The notes under the pieces were generated by a model. It had not been told where the DNA came from and made no database searches. It worked only from the letters and a program-made list of their open reading frames with translations. DNA of 64,000 nucleotides from Gordonia liuliyuniae (lineage in GTDB: Bacteria; Actinomycetota; Actinomycetes; Mycobacteriales; Mycobacteriaceae): positions 248,001 through 312,000 of the forward strand of contig NZ_JAKKOT010000006.1 of assembly GCF_021739025.1 (NCBI RefSeq), written 5' to 3'. How positions within the stretch are numbered: the stretch's first letter is position 1; each line of letters starts with the position of its first letter. This document shows positions 36,524 to 45,649 of this stretch, one piece after another. The translations under genes and the position numbers were made by a program.

Positions 36524-38214
36524 GAGACCTTCGGGTCCCTCCGCAGCGTGGTGGCAGTGGTCCCCCACCCGACGGAGACAGTGTCGGTCACCACCCAGTC
36601 GGCCGCAGCCGCCAGGTCCGCGACGCGGGAGCCGTCACGCGGCGGGCACCCGACCGTCGCGAGATGGACGAGTGCGTGCTCGGTCGGGTCACCGCCGAGA
36701 CCGTCCGGCGACGTCGACTCGATGAGCACCGCCTCGTCGGTCGCGGCCCGCAGGTCGCGAAGGAACGCCACGACCTCGTGGTCGGTGCGGCTCGCGAGCG
36801 CGTCGGCGCCCACGACGGCGTCGTACGTCCCGCTGAGCGGCTCGACAGTGCGGCCGACGCCCTCGGCTACGACGCCTGCGCCGGGCCCGCAGAAGCCGAT
36901 CCGTTCTCGGCTGAAGACGGGCAGCGTGGTGATGGCCGGCAGCAGGTAGACGCGGCCGGCGCTGCGATCCACCAGCTCGTCTCTGACGTCGTCGTGTGCG
37001 ACGGCGGCTTCGGCGAACGTCTGTCCGGTCCGCACCTGCCACGCTGGGCGTCCCGTGTCGAGCGCATCGGCGAGGTCGACCAGCGCCAACACCTGATCGG
37101 CGGCCACCCCGTCGAAATCCTCGGCGACATGCTCGTCGACGAGCAGCATCTCTCCGGTGTCGGTCAACCACAGTGCACCGTCGCGGTCGACGAGGACGTC
37201 GCACGCGAGCAGCACGTCAACGAGCGGCGCCTCCTCGACAAGGCTCAACCGGAGCGGGTGGTCGATGTCTACGGCTTCCAACAGTCCCGATCGCAGGGCC
37301 GCGCGCACCGCGAACCAGGTGACCGGAGATGTGACCAGCGGCAACGTGGGGGCATTCTGCGGCTGGTCGTCGGACGCAGCCTGCTGTTCGACAGCCGTCA
37401 GGTGCCAGTAACCGGTGATGTCGGTGTGGGACTTAGCCGCACCGAGCCGACGGGACGCGAACTTTCGAATCGGCAGGAGCGCCCGGCTCTCCGCTGCCGC
37501 CCAGACGTACGGCCGGCCCGCGAGCGGAGCGACGTCGGCGACGGCTGCGGCCAGTGTCTCGCGATCGTCTGCCGCTGCCAGGACCCAGGTGATCTCGTCG
37601 TCGGGCCCGAGGGCGAAGTCCCGTCGGGCCGACTCGTCGCAGATCGCCAGCACGATGCGCGCGGGCACGTCGACGGGCCGCTCGGCCAGGAACCGCTCGA
37701 CGGCGGGCTGCGCGGTCTCGTCTCCGGCCAGGAGGATCCAGTCGACGTCGTCGGGTATGTCGGTCGACGACTTGGGGCCGACGATCCACAGCTCGTCGCC
37801 CGGTCGCGCCGCGCACGCCCACGCCTCGCCGATTCCCGCCGCCGGACCGGACTCCTGACCTGTGCCCACGGTGTGGGCGACGAAGTCCAAAACCAGTTCA
37901 TGACCGTGAACGTCGAGTCGCACGGGAGTGTAATCCCTAGTCTCGAGGGCGTCGGACGCGCGCCATTCGATTCCCTGCTCCACCTGCTTCGGCAGCACGT
38001 CGGCGACGTCGCCGCTCGATGCGAAGATCAGTTTGACGTGGTCGTCGAAGCCCGGGCAGACGAGCGCGGGCAACGTCAGTCCGTCCCGCTCGAACTCCCC
38101 AAGTTCCGGTCCGCCCAACCTCACCCGCTGCATGCGCGGCGTGATCCGCTCAGTGCTCGACACGGTGAGGCGCCGCAGGGTGAGCGGGAGCGGGACGATA
38201 CGGCGATGGGTCAT
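36520..38214 (-). CDS. Siderophore-interacting reductase fused to a methyltransferase-like domain
   Basis: Cytosolic protein of 564 residues with two parts. Residues 1 to about 285 form a siderophore-interacting protein (ViuB/SIP family): the flavin motif RDYTPVR, the Asp/Trp stretch VDWILLAGDETAQPA, and a C-terminal ESRALLPIRKF then TGYWH. These enzymes reduce Fe(III)-siderophores to release iron. Residues about 300-564 resemble the winged-helix dimerisation and Rossmann parts of O-methyltransferases (FAVRAALRSGLLEAVD, LWLTDTGEMLL, CGPGAGVVAEGVGR), with the usual glycine motif altered. The extra domain is unusual. It lies in the siderophore operon, downstream of the binding-protein gene. Confidence 0.82.
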   Translation of the reverse strand: MTHRRIVPLPLTLRRLTVSSTERITPRMQRVRLGGPELGEFERDGLTLPALVCPGFDDHVKLIFASSGDVADVLPKQVEQGIEWRASDALETRDYTPVRLDVHGHELVLDFVAHTVGTGQESGPAAGIGEAWACAARPGDELWIVGPKSSTDIPDDVDWILLAGDETAQPAVERFLAERPVDVPARIVLAICDESARRDFALGPDDEITWVLAAADDRETLAAAVADVAPLAGRPYVWAAAESRALLPIRKFASRRLGAAKSHTDITGYWHLTAVEQQAASDDQPQNAPTLPLVTSPVTWFAVRAALRSGLLEAVDIDHPLRLSLVEEAPLVDVLLACDVLVDRDGALWLTDTGEMLLVDEHVAEDFDGVAADQVLALVDLADALDTGRPAWQVRTGQTFAEAAVAHDDVRDELVDRSAGRVYLLPAITTLPVFSRERIGFCGPGAGVVAEGVGRTVEPLSGTYDAVVGADALASRTDHEVVAFLRDLRAATDEAVLIESTSPDGLGGDPTEHALVHLATVGCPPRDGSRVADLAAAADWVVTDTVSVGWGTTATTLRRDPKVS

Positions 38215-38218
38215 GAGG

Positions 38219-39211
38219 CTATTTCTTCCCGAACTTCGCCTCGATGATGTCGAGGGTCTTCATCGCTTCGTCGTAGTCGCTGCGCTGCGTCCAGTACGGC
38301 AGATCGTATGCCTGGTTCTTCTGGAACGACGGGAGCGCCGCCCAGATCGGCTGTTTACGCATCTGGTCGATCGACGTGACGTCGGCGTTGAATCCCGCGG
38401 CGAAAAGGGTCGGCTGCGTCAGCACCTGCCCGACCTGCTCGGTCGACAACTCGAAGCTGTCGCCGTCCTTGGTGTACGGCTGGTACTTTCCGGTCGCGAA
38501 CAGCGGCGCGGGACGGAATCCGACCTTGGCGAACTCTTTGGGCAGTCCCCGGTCTTCGATGAGCACGTAGGCGCGACCGTCAGCGAGCATCGACAGGAAC
38601 ACCGAATCGCCGTCGGGCACGGTGATGTTGTTCTTGACCTCACCGACGCGGGCATCGTACTCAGCGACTGCGTCCTGGTAGACCTCGGGCTTGCCGACGA
38701 CTCGGTCGGCGATGAACTCGTACTGGGTCTGCCATTCGGTGAGGTCGTCACCGACGACGACGGTCGGCGCGATCTTGCTCAGTTCGTCGTACGCGGTGGT
38801 CGCGTGTTTGAACGGGAAGCCGATGCCACCCGCGACGATCAGATCGGGGTCCTGCTCGAGAATCGCTTCCATGTCGAAGCCGTCGACGCTCCACGGGAGG
38901 AGGACCGTGCCCTGCTCCTTCGCGTCGTCGGCCCACTGCTCGGCGAACTCGCCCTTCTCGTCGGTCGACTCGGTCGTGGTGGCGACGACGGGGACATCGA
39001 GGTCGAACAGATATCCGGCGAGGGCGTAGTTCAACACCACGACTCGTTGTGGGTCCGCCGGGATCGCCACGTCACCGTTGATGGTCGGCACCACCCGTTC
39101 ACCGCCGTCAGATTCGGCGGAGTCGTCAGCCGACGAACATCCGGCGACGGCGAGGACGAGGACCGTCAGGAGCGCGAACATCGCGGCTCCGGAGGAACGA
39201 AGGGAACGCAT
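38219..39211 (-). CDS. Ferric-siderophore substrate-binding lipoprotein
   Basis: Extracytoplasmic binding protein of 330 residues, FepB/FhuD type. The signal peptide ends in the lipobox AVAGC with Cys25. The periplasmic-binding fold has a conserved glutamate-rich hinge and the segment DPQRVVVLNYALAGYLFDL (19 residues), typical of class III binding proteins. It is the first gene of the operon (binding protein, reductase, two permeases). An IdeR-type iron box lies 38 bases upstream of the start, so iron repression is expected. Confidence 0.92.
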   Translation of the reverse strand: MRSLRSSGAAMFALLTVLVLAVAGCSSADDSAESDGGERVVPTINGDVAIPADPQRVVVLNYALAGYLFDLDVPVVATTTESTDEKGEFAEQWADDAKEQGTVLLPWSVDGFDMEAILEQDPDLIVAGGIGFPFKHATTAYDELSKIAPTVVVGDDLTEWQTQYEFIADRVVGKPEVYQDAVAEYDARVGEVKNNITVPDGDSVFLSMLADGRAYVLIEDRGLPKEFAKVGFRPAPLFATGKYQPYTKDGDSFELSTEQVGQVLTQPTLFAAGFNADVTSIDQMRKQPIWAALPSFQKNQAYDLPYWTQRSDYDEAMKTLDIIEAKFGKK

Positions 39212-39248
39212 GTGAACCTACTTCTCGTTGTCTGTCTGGCGAAGCCTA

Positions 39249-39267
39249 TTAGGCTAGACTAAGCTAA
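39249..39267. promoter_or_regulatory. Iron box (IdeR/DtxR operator)
   Basis: TTAGGCTAGACTAAGCTAA matches the 19-base consensus TTAGGTTAGGCTAACCTAA at 16 positions. It lies between the divergent starts of the binding protein (39211) and the AraC regulator (39363), so it can control both. Confidence 0.88.
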
Positions 39268-39362
39268 TCGTATATTCGTGTCTCTTCGGTCCGTACCTGA
39301 CACCAATCGCGAACCAACCCGACACGATGCCGGCGCAGCCCACTGCTGGAGGAAGGGATCGC

Positions 39363-40085
39363 ATGGACCAGGTGCCCGGGCGTCTCGCGACGATCGTGCC
39401 CGAGAACTCGATTCGGTTCCTCGGCCACGACACCCACACGCACAGCGAACCCCATCTCGTTTACGTCGGAGCGGGATCGGCGCGCCTGGCGATCGACGGT
39501 GAACACGTGATACTCGGCGTGCACGAGTCGGTCTGGCTGGCGCCGAACGTGCCGCACTCGGCTCGCTACTCCCCCGGCAGCCTCGTCCTCGGCCCGATCC
39601 TGTCCCCGTCGACGCTCCCACCCGAACCCGTGCACCGCCTGGGCTCGATTCCGGCAGTCACCGCCGTGATGACCGCGATCCTCGGTGCCGCGCCGACGAC
39701 GGACACCGAGGTGCAGGTGTTCCGCGCCGCACTCGACGACGTCCTGACCCGGCTCCGCGGGCCGTGGTTCTCGCTGCCCGCACCGACGCACCCGGTGGCG
39801 GCCGCCGTGGCCCGCGAACTCCCGTTCTCGTCGGAGTCGCTGGATCAGATCGCGGCACGCCATGGGATCAGCGGGCGCCACCTGCAGCGGATATTCGTCA
39901 GCGAGACCGGTATCGCGTTCCGGCAGTGGCGGGTCCGCGCGCGCCTGAACGTGGCGATCGGCCGCCTACGCGAAGGCGCATCGGTCACCCACGCCGCTCG
40001 CGCAGCGGGCTACGAGACCGGTTCCGGTCTGCGGAAGGCGCTGCTCCGCGAAGCCGGGATCGACGCCGATGCGCTGCGCCGATAG
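39363..40085 (+). CDS. AraC family transcriptional regulator
   Basis: Regulator of 240 residues with an N-terminal cupin-like sensor (HTHSEPHLVYVGAGSARLAI, about residues 20-45) and a C-terminal AraC helix-turn-helix pair (LDQIAARHGISGRHLQRIF and VTHAARAAGYETGSGLRKAL). ATG at 39363 is chosen for its GGAGGAAGG ribosome-binding site; an upstream in-frame ATG at 39327 has none. It is divergent from the siderophore operon with an iron box between. This suggests a local activator of siderophore uptake that responds to ferric-siderophore, comparable to AraC regulators next to such loci in other bacteria. Confidence 0.86.
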   Translation: MDQVPGRLATIVPENSIRFLGHDTHTHSEPHLVYVGAGSARLAIDGEHVILGVHESVWLAPNVPHSARYSPGSLVLGPILSPSTLPPEPVHRLGSIPAVTAVMTAILGAAPTTDTEVQVFRAALDDVLTRLRGPWFSLPAPTHPVAAAVARELPFSSESLDQIAARHGISGRHLQRIFVSETGIAFRQWRVRARLNVAIGRLREGASVTHAARAAGYETGSGLRKALLREAGIDADALRR

Positions 40086-40101
40086 ATCTGCTTCTGCCGG
40101 C

Positions 40102-43100
40102 CTACTTCTTCGTGGCTGAAGCGAGCGCCGCGGCACGTACGGCGACCGCGTTCGCCGTGAGCAGGTCGGCCGACACCATTCCGGGGAAGTAGTCGGCGAG
40201 GGCCGCCCACATAGCTCGCCCCTCGTCGGTCAGGCCGCCCTTCTTGAGGCAGTCGTTGGCCTGGAGCCGCGCGACGGCGGCGAACGCCATCGACTGCATC
40301 GACAGGAGCATCCACGGGTTGGCTCCGGTGTCGACGCCGTCGAGCGCTTCGTTACGTGCGGCGATGAGGTCGTACATCTCGGGCGACGACCGACGCACGT
40401 CGCGCAGCATCGTGTTCACATGCCGCGGAGCCTCGACACTGATCGGATCGGCCATCCACTCCATGCGGTGGTGGAATGCGTCGATGGTCGCGCTGGTGCG
40501 CATGTCGAGGTCGAGGACCGGCCCCGGCACCAGACGGAAGTGCTCGAACAGCATGTCGACTTGCTCGCGCCCCATGGATTCGACGGCCATCACGTTGCGG
40601 TCGAGGACTCCGGTCCGCGGGTCGCTCATGCGACCCGTTGCGAGCAGGCGGAGCAGTTCGTCGCCGCCGCGCGTGGTCAGATACGACTGGATCTCGTCGC
40701 GATCGGATGCGGCCGGGTCGACGATCGCCGACATCGCGATGGTGCAGCCGACGTACGGGTTCGGGTGCGAGGCGCTCGCCCGGTCACTCGGCGCGAACGG
40801 TTGCTCGGCGAGACCTGAACGGATGAGCAGGGCCGGGATCCGGCGCGGTGCGACGGGACTGTCGCCGAGCGCGACGAGCGACGCGGTCGGGTCGGCGGTC
40901 AGCACATCGACCGACGGCGCGGGGCTCTCCGCGTCCGCGGCCTGCTCGGTGTCGAGGAGCATCCATGCGGCGGTCAACTCGTCTGCGGCGGGCGCCGAGG
41001 ACGTCGTGGCCGGGGCCGGGGCACCCCCGTCGCGGACGACAGTGGCGATCGGGGCCTCGTCGGTGCTGCCGTCCGCGGCTTCGATGACGGCGACGAGCGT
41101 GCCGCGCACCAGGCGTCGCGCGGCTTCGACGATCTGTCTGGTCGCCAAGGCGAACTCAGTTCCCGCGTGTCCGTCGGACTCCCATTCCCGAACGATGTCG
41201 AGGTCGCCGTCGAGGAGAGCGAAGGAGACGTCGACGCCGCCGGGGACGTACACGGCGAGGCGACGGTGATCGGTGGCTTCCAGGTCGATCTCCGGCAACG
41301 CGGTCTGCCACGCGGAGGGGACGCCCGCCCGTTCGAGCCGCACCAGCGCGTGCGGCGGACGCACGACCAGTTCCAGCGAACCCGATTCCCGTGCATCCGA
41401 TCTCCGTGCGTCACCAACGACCGAGACTTGAGTGACCCGTTCGACGTCGGTCGGACCGAAGACCAGTTCTGCGTCGTCGACGGCGAGTCCGTGGTCGGCG
41501 GTGAGTCCAGTGGTCGATTCGGCGAGCCCGTCGGCGGCGGGCAGCCGCACGGCGGGTTCGTTGACGGCATCGAGCCCTTCGGCGATGACGGCGACACGGC
41601 GCAGATCCAACGCGTAGGAGTCACTGACGACGATCTCGTAGGTACCCAGGAGCGGCGCGTCGACGCCGTCGAACGGATCGGCGGAGGTGATGAAGTCTTC
41701 GGCGGCCCACGGATAGTCGACGAGCCAGTTCAGGTCGCCGACCCTGCGTACCCGGACCCGCCATTCCTTGACGGCGTCGCCGTCATGCGCGGGCAGGTCG
41801 ACGAGCGGACGCTCACCGAATACGGGGTCGCCGTCGCGTGTGGTGACTCCGGGCAGCGGCTCGGGCAGTTCGATGCTCGGGCTCTCGGTGGGCCGTACCC
41901 GCCGGGTGGCTCCCCTGCGTCCGTCGCGGACCACGGTCAGCTCGCGGTGTCCGGCGAGGTCGAGGGTCCGCAGGAGCCATCCGTCCCACGGGCCGTTGCG
42001 GGTGTCGGTGACGTCTATCTTCTTCCGCCCCGTCCCCGCGAAGTCGGCGTCGTTGGGGACGAGCGCGACGACCTCCCCCGCGGGGAGGGTGCGGTGGTGT
42101 GACATGACGCGCCCATCGGGAGCGAACAGCACGATCGGGTCGCCCGGCAAGACGACGGGGATGGCGCGCCTCGCGCCGTTGTCGAGGTTGACGAGCACGC
42201 ATTCGCGCAGTGCGGACGTCACCGGGACCACTGCGGCCTCGTCGGTTCCGACTCGAACCTGTTCGGGGGCGTCGCCGGTCCACGCTCGCCACGTCGTCGG
42301 CTCCGCTCCGGGCGGTACGACGACGTCGAGCGTGCCTTCGGCCGCGTCGTAGCGCAGTTCGGGAAACCGAGCGACGCACAGCGCGGCCGCGTCGGGATCG
42401 CCGTCGAGGAACGGCTTGCGCGCCAACCGGTCTCGCAATGTCGCGAGGATCGTCGGCGGCAGGTCGACGGTGGCGGCGGTCAACTCGGACGCGGCCCAGG
42501 TCTCGGGTTCGGCGACACTCGCGACGAGCACCGCGCAGATCCTCGCGAGGAATGTGACGGCCGTGTCGGGCGCATGGTCGAGAAGCGCGCGGAACTCGGC
42601 GGGCAGCTGCCTGCGGCGGTGACCGAAACCGGGTTCGGTCAGGTGGTCGAGCACCACCGTGCCCTGTGGCGCACGCCCGGCCGCCACATGCTGTTCGATG
42701 ACGTCGACGAGAGCGCCGAGTGCATGGGCCGGGATGCCTGCGTGCAGTTCGAGCAGCCACACCGGGTCGCGGTCGCGAAGCGCTTCGATATCGCGCAGCC
42801 CGGCGGCACGAAACATGTCGCCCGCGAAACCGGTGAGCGCGGCTTCGAACGACGGGTCTCGGTCGACCCCGAGGCAGGCGGCGAATCCGTCCCAGAAGTC
42901 GGTCGAACCGTCACGGAGTGCGGCGTGGCCGACGAGTGCGGTCGCGATGAGCGCCGGATACCCGGTGATGAGCGCGAAGTGCGCGCCCGCGGGCATCTGC
43001 GACATCAACTTCCCGAGCTGGGAGTGCACGCGTCCGATCTCGTCGACCGTCGGATCGGTTTCGACGACGAGCTCCACGTCGGCGTATCGATCGCGAATAC

Positions 43101-43143
43101 AGTTCTCGAATTCGTTGTCCTGAAGGGCCGCCGAACCGGTCAT
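40102..43143 (-). CDS. Large protein of unknown function (1013 residues)
   Basis: I do not recognise this protein. The N-terminal 300 residues are helical and acidic. The middle (about 320-760) is rich in short beta-strand patterns with many Val/Asp/Arg repeats, reminiscent of tandem Ig-like or beta-sandwich domains. Examples are VVLPGDPIVLFAPDGRVMS and LPAGEVVALVPNDADF. A low-complexity Ala/Thr/Pro stretch lies near 790. The C-terminal 200 residues are helical again. There is no signal peptide, membrane helix, P-loop or nuclease motif that I can see. ATG at 43143 (MTGSAALQ) is preferred to an upstream in-frame start at 43209. It lies convergent with the AraC gene. Confidence 0.75.
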   Translation of the reverse strand: MTGSAALQDNEFENCIRDRYADVELVVETDPTVDEIGRVHSQLGKLMSQMPAGAHFALITGYPALIATALVGHAALRDGSTDFWDGFAACLGVDRDPSFEAALTGFAGDMFRAAGLRDIEALRDRDPVWLLELHAGIPAHALGALVDVIEQHVAAGRAPQGTVVLDHLTEPGFGHRRRQLPAEFRALLDHAPDTAVTFLARICAVLVASVAEPETWAASELTAATVDLPPTILATLRDRLARKPFLDGDPDAAALCVARFPELRYDAAEGTLDVVVPPGAEPTTWRAWTGDAPEQVRVGTDEAAVVPVTSALRECVLVNLDNGARRAIPVVLPGDPIVLFAPDGRVMSHHRTLPAGEVVALVPNDADFAGTGRKKIDVTDTRNGPWDGWLLRTLDLAGHRELTVVRDGRRGATRRVRPTESPSIELPEPLPGVTTRDGDPVFGERPLVDLPAHDGDAVKEWRVRVRRVGDLNWLVDYPWAAEDFITSADPFDGVDAPLLGTYEIVVSDSYALDLRRVAVIAEGLDAVNEPAVRLPAADGLAESTTGLTADHGLAVDDAELVFGPTDVERVTQVSVVGDARRSDARESGSLELVVRPPHALVRLERAGVPSAWQTALPEIDLEATDHRRLAVYVPGGVDVSFALLDGDLDIVREWESDGHAGTEFALATRQIVEAARRLVRGTLVAVIEAADGSTDEAPIATVVRDGGAPAPATTSSAPAADELTAAWMLLDTEQAADAESPAPSVDVLTADPTASLVALGDSPVAPRRIPALLIRSGLAEQPFAPSDRASASHPNPYVGCTIAMSAIVDPAASDRDEIQSYLTTRGGDELLRLLATGRMSDPRTGVLDRNVMAVESMGREQVDMLFEHFRLVPGPVLDLDMRTSATIDAFHHRMEWMADPISVEAPRHVNTMLRDVRRSSPEMYDLIAARNEALDGVDTGANPWMLLSMQSMAFAAVARLQANDCLKKGGLTDEGRAMWAALADYFPGMVSADLLTANAVAVRAAALASATKK

Positions 43144-43173
43144 GCGCGCTTGTTCACCACACCTTTTGCTACT

Positions 43174-43197
43174 CGCGCCGCCGGGAGTCGCGGCGCG
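43174..43197. other. GC-rich hairpin in the divergent gap
   Basis: CGCGCCGC (43174-43181) and GCGGCGCG (43190-43197) form an eight-base-pair stem with an eight-base loop. It lies 31 bases upstream of the large orphan gene. Function unknown; perhaps an operator or a leader hairpin. Confidence 0.35.
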
Positions 43198-43303
43198 TCG
43201 TGAAGCCATAAGTTACCCGTCGTGCGCGCGTGGTCTCGAACCCGGACGGCGGGCTGTGGGAAGGCTCACCCGGATGCTCGGATCTGGCAGACTCGGAACC
43301 ATC

Positions 43304-44143
43304 ATGGACACCTTCACGCGCAACGGCCTCACGTTCGACGTCACCGACTCCGGGCCCGCCGACGGCGAACCGGTCATCCTCCTGCACGGTTTCCCGCAGA
43401 CCGCGTCGTCCTGGTCGCAGGTCTCGGAACTGTTGACGGCGCAAGGGTTTCGCACGATCGCCCCCACACAGCGCGGCTACTCTCCGGGGGCGCGGCCGCG
43501 TGGACGGTGGCATTACCGCACGAGCGAGTTGACCGCGGACATCGTGGCGTTGATCGAGCAGACCGGTCGTGGCCCCGTCCATGTCGTCGGCCACGACTGG
43601 GGTGCACTCGTCGCCTGGTCGCTCGCCATGAACCGCCCCGATCTGGTGCGGTCGCTGACCTCGGTGTCCGTGCCGCATCCCGGCGCGTTCCTCCGGTCGA
43701 TGACACGGAGCCGCCAGGCACTCATGTCCTGGTACATGTACTTCTTCCAGGTCCCGTGGCTCCCGGAACTCGTGATCACTCGAATTCGGTCGGTGCTGCC
43801 GACGGCCCTGCGACGGACCGGCATGTCGCTCGACGAGGTCGCCGTCGTCCAACGCGAGATCATCGACGACCCAAAGTTGACGGCTGGGGCGTTGACGGGC
43901 GGTCTCAACTGGTACCGGGCCATGCTGCTCGACGGGCCTACCGGCCTCACGCGCACGGTGTCGGCGCCGACCACCCACGTGTGGAGTTCCGGCGACTCGG
44001 CGCTCGCCCGCCGCGGCGCCGAACTCGCGCACGAGTACGTGACCGGCGACTTTCGCCTCGAGATCATCGACGGCGCGTCCCACTGGCTGCCCGACCAGCG
44101 GCCCGCCGACCTCGCGGCGATCATCCTCGACCGGATCAGCTGA
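43304..44143 (+). CDS. Alpha/beta hydrolase (epoxide hydrolase-like)
   Basis: Cytosolic hydrolase of 279 residues. HGFPQTASSW is the oxyanion-loop HGXP motif, and the nucleophile elbow GHDWGA has an aspartate nucleophile, as in epoxide hydrolases and haloalkane dehalogenases. The base is probably the histidine in GASHWLPDQ. ATG at 43304 gives the normal family start. The substrate is unknown. The next gene is convergent three bases away. Confidence 0.86.
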   Translation: MDTFTRNGLTFDVTDSGPADGEPVILLHGFPQTASSWSQVSELLTAQGFRTIAPTQRGYSPGARPRGRWHYRTSELTADIVALIEQTGRGPVHVVGHDWGALVAWSLAMNRPDLVRSLTSVSVPHPGAFLRSMTRSRQALMSWYMYFFQVPWLPELVITRIRSVLPTALRRTGMSLDEVAVVQREIIDDPKLTAGALTGGLNWYRAMLLDGPTGLTRTVSAPTTHVWSSGDSALARRGAELAHEYVTGDFRLEIIDGASHWLPDQRPADLAAIILDRIS

Positions 44144-44146
44144 CCT

Positions 44147-45538
44147 CTACAGCAGCACGCCCGGGTTCAGCAGCCCGTCGGGGTCGAGAGCGGCTTTGAG
44201 CACGGTGGTGAGCTCTATGACGTCGTCGCCGACTTGGTCGCGCAGGTAGCCCTTCTTCAGTCTCCCCACACCGTGTTCGCCGGTTATGGTGCCGCCCAAC
44301 GAGATCGCCAAGCTCATGATCTGGCCGAACGCGGTGTTGGCACGAGCGGTCTCGTCGTCGTCGGTCGGATCGTGGACGATCAGCGGATGCGTGTTGCCGT
44401 CGCCCGCGTGTGCGATCACCGAGATCACCACACGGTTGTCCGCGGCTATCGCCTCGACTCCGTCGATGAGAGCGGGCAGTGACGGGAGCGGCACTCCGAC
44501 GTCCTCGAGCAGGAGCGCACCGAGCCGTTCGACGGCGGGAATGGCCATGCGGCGCGCCTGGGTGAACGCTTCGGACTCGACGGGATCGGACGTCGAGAAG
44601 ACTTCACCCGCACCGCAGGCGGAAAAGGCCCGTTCGATGAGTTCCACCTCGGCGGTCCCGGCAGGTCCCGGCGCGTCCGACTGTGCGACGAGCATCGCGC
44701 CCGCGTGCCGGTCGAGCCCCATCTTGAGCATGTCTTCGACCGCGTTGATCGAGACGGAGTCCATGAATTCGAGCATCGCGGGCCGGATCTGCGAGGTCAC
44801 GGCGAGGACGGCCTCTGATGCGGCGTGGACGCTTGCGAACGAGCCGACGACGGTGCACGCCGACGCCTGTGGAGGCAGCAGACGCAGTGTCACTTCGGTG
44901 ACGACGCCGAGCAGACCTTCGCTGCCGACGAACAGTTTCGTCAACGGCAGCCCGGCCGAGTCTTTGAGTTGCTTACCGCCGAGCCGGACGGCGCGACCGT
45001 CTGCCAAGACCACTTGCAGGCCGAGGACGTAGTCGGTGGTGACGCCGTACTTCACGCAGCACAGCCCGCCCGCGTTTGTGGCGACGTTTCCGCCGATCGA
45101 GCAGATCTCGAACGACGACGGGTCCGGCGGATACCAGAGGCCCTCCGCTGCAGCCGCGGCTTTGACCTCGGCGTTCAACATGCCCGGTTGCGAGACTGCG
45201 GTGCGCGTCGCGGTGTCGATCGTCAGGTTCCGCATCTTCTCGGTCGAGATCGTCACGGCGCCGTCGACCGCCGTCGACCCGCCCGACAGGCTCGTCCCTG
45301 CGCCGCGCGTGATCATCGGCACCCGGTGTTCGGCGCACCAGCGGACCGTGGTCTGGACGTCTTCGGTGGTGACGGGCCGGACCAGCGCGAGCGGGGTGCC
45401 CGCGTCGGGGTCGTTGGCTCTGTCGTACCGGTATGCCCCGAGGATGTCGGGGTCGGTCACCACCATTCCGGGAGCGAGGGCAGCGGACAGGCTCGACAAG
45501 TCTGAACTCGACAACATGCCGCCAACGGTATTCGCCAT
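44147..45538 (-). CDS. FAD-linked oxidase (GlcD/D-2-hydroxyacid dehydrogenase type)
   Basis: Flavoprotein of 463 residues. The FAD-binding PP-loop RGAGTSLSGGS and NAGGLCCVKYG lie in the N-terminal half. The C-terminal FAD-oxidase part has HAGDGNTHPLIVHDP and GEHGVGRLKKGYL, which contribute metal and substrate ligands. The family oxidises D-lactate, glycolate or D-2-hydroxyglutarate. No partner iron-sulfur subunit is encoded nearby. The exact substrate cannot be told. Confidence 0.88.
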   Translation of the reverse strand: MANTVGGMLSSSDLSSLSAALAPGMVVTDPDILGAYRYDRANDPDAGTPLALVRPVTTEDVQTTVRWCAEHRVPMITRGAGTSLSGGSTAVDGAVTISTEKMRNLTIDTATRTAVSQPGMLNAEVKAAAAAEGLWYPPDPSSFEICSIGGNVATNAGGLCCVKYGVTTDYVLGLQVVLADGRAVRLGGKQLKDSAGLPLTKLFVGSEGLLGVVTEVTLRLLPPQASACTVVGSFASVHAASEAVLAVTSQIRPAMLEFMDSVSINAVEDMLKMGLDRHAGAMLVAQSDAPGPAGTAEVELIERAFSACGAGEVFSTSDPVESEAFTQARRMAIPAVERLGALLLEDVGVPLPSLPALIDGVEAIAADNRVVISVIAHAGDGNTHPLIVHDPTDDDETARANTAFGQIMSLAISLGGTITGEHGVGRLKKGYLRDQVGDDVIELTTVLKAALDPDGLLNPGVLL

Positions 45539-45649
45539 GTCTGTGCGACGCGTTGCTTCGCCTCACTTTGCGACGCCGTCGCCTGTGTTTGAATCGTTAC
45601 CGAGCCGGCCGGGGGTCGGAACTCACTACCCGAATGGAGTTCTGTCAAC

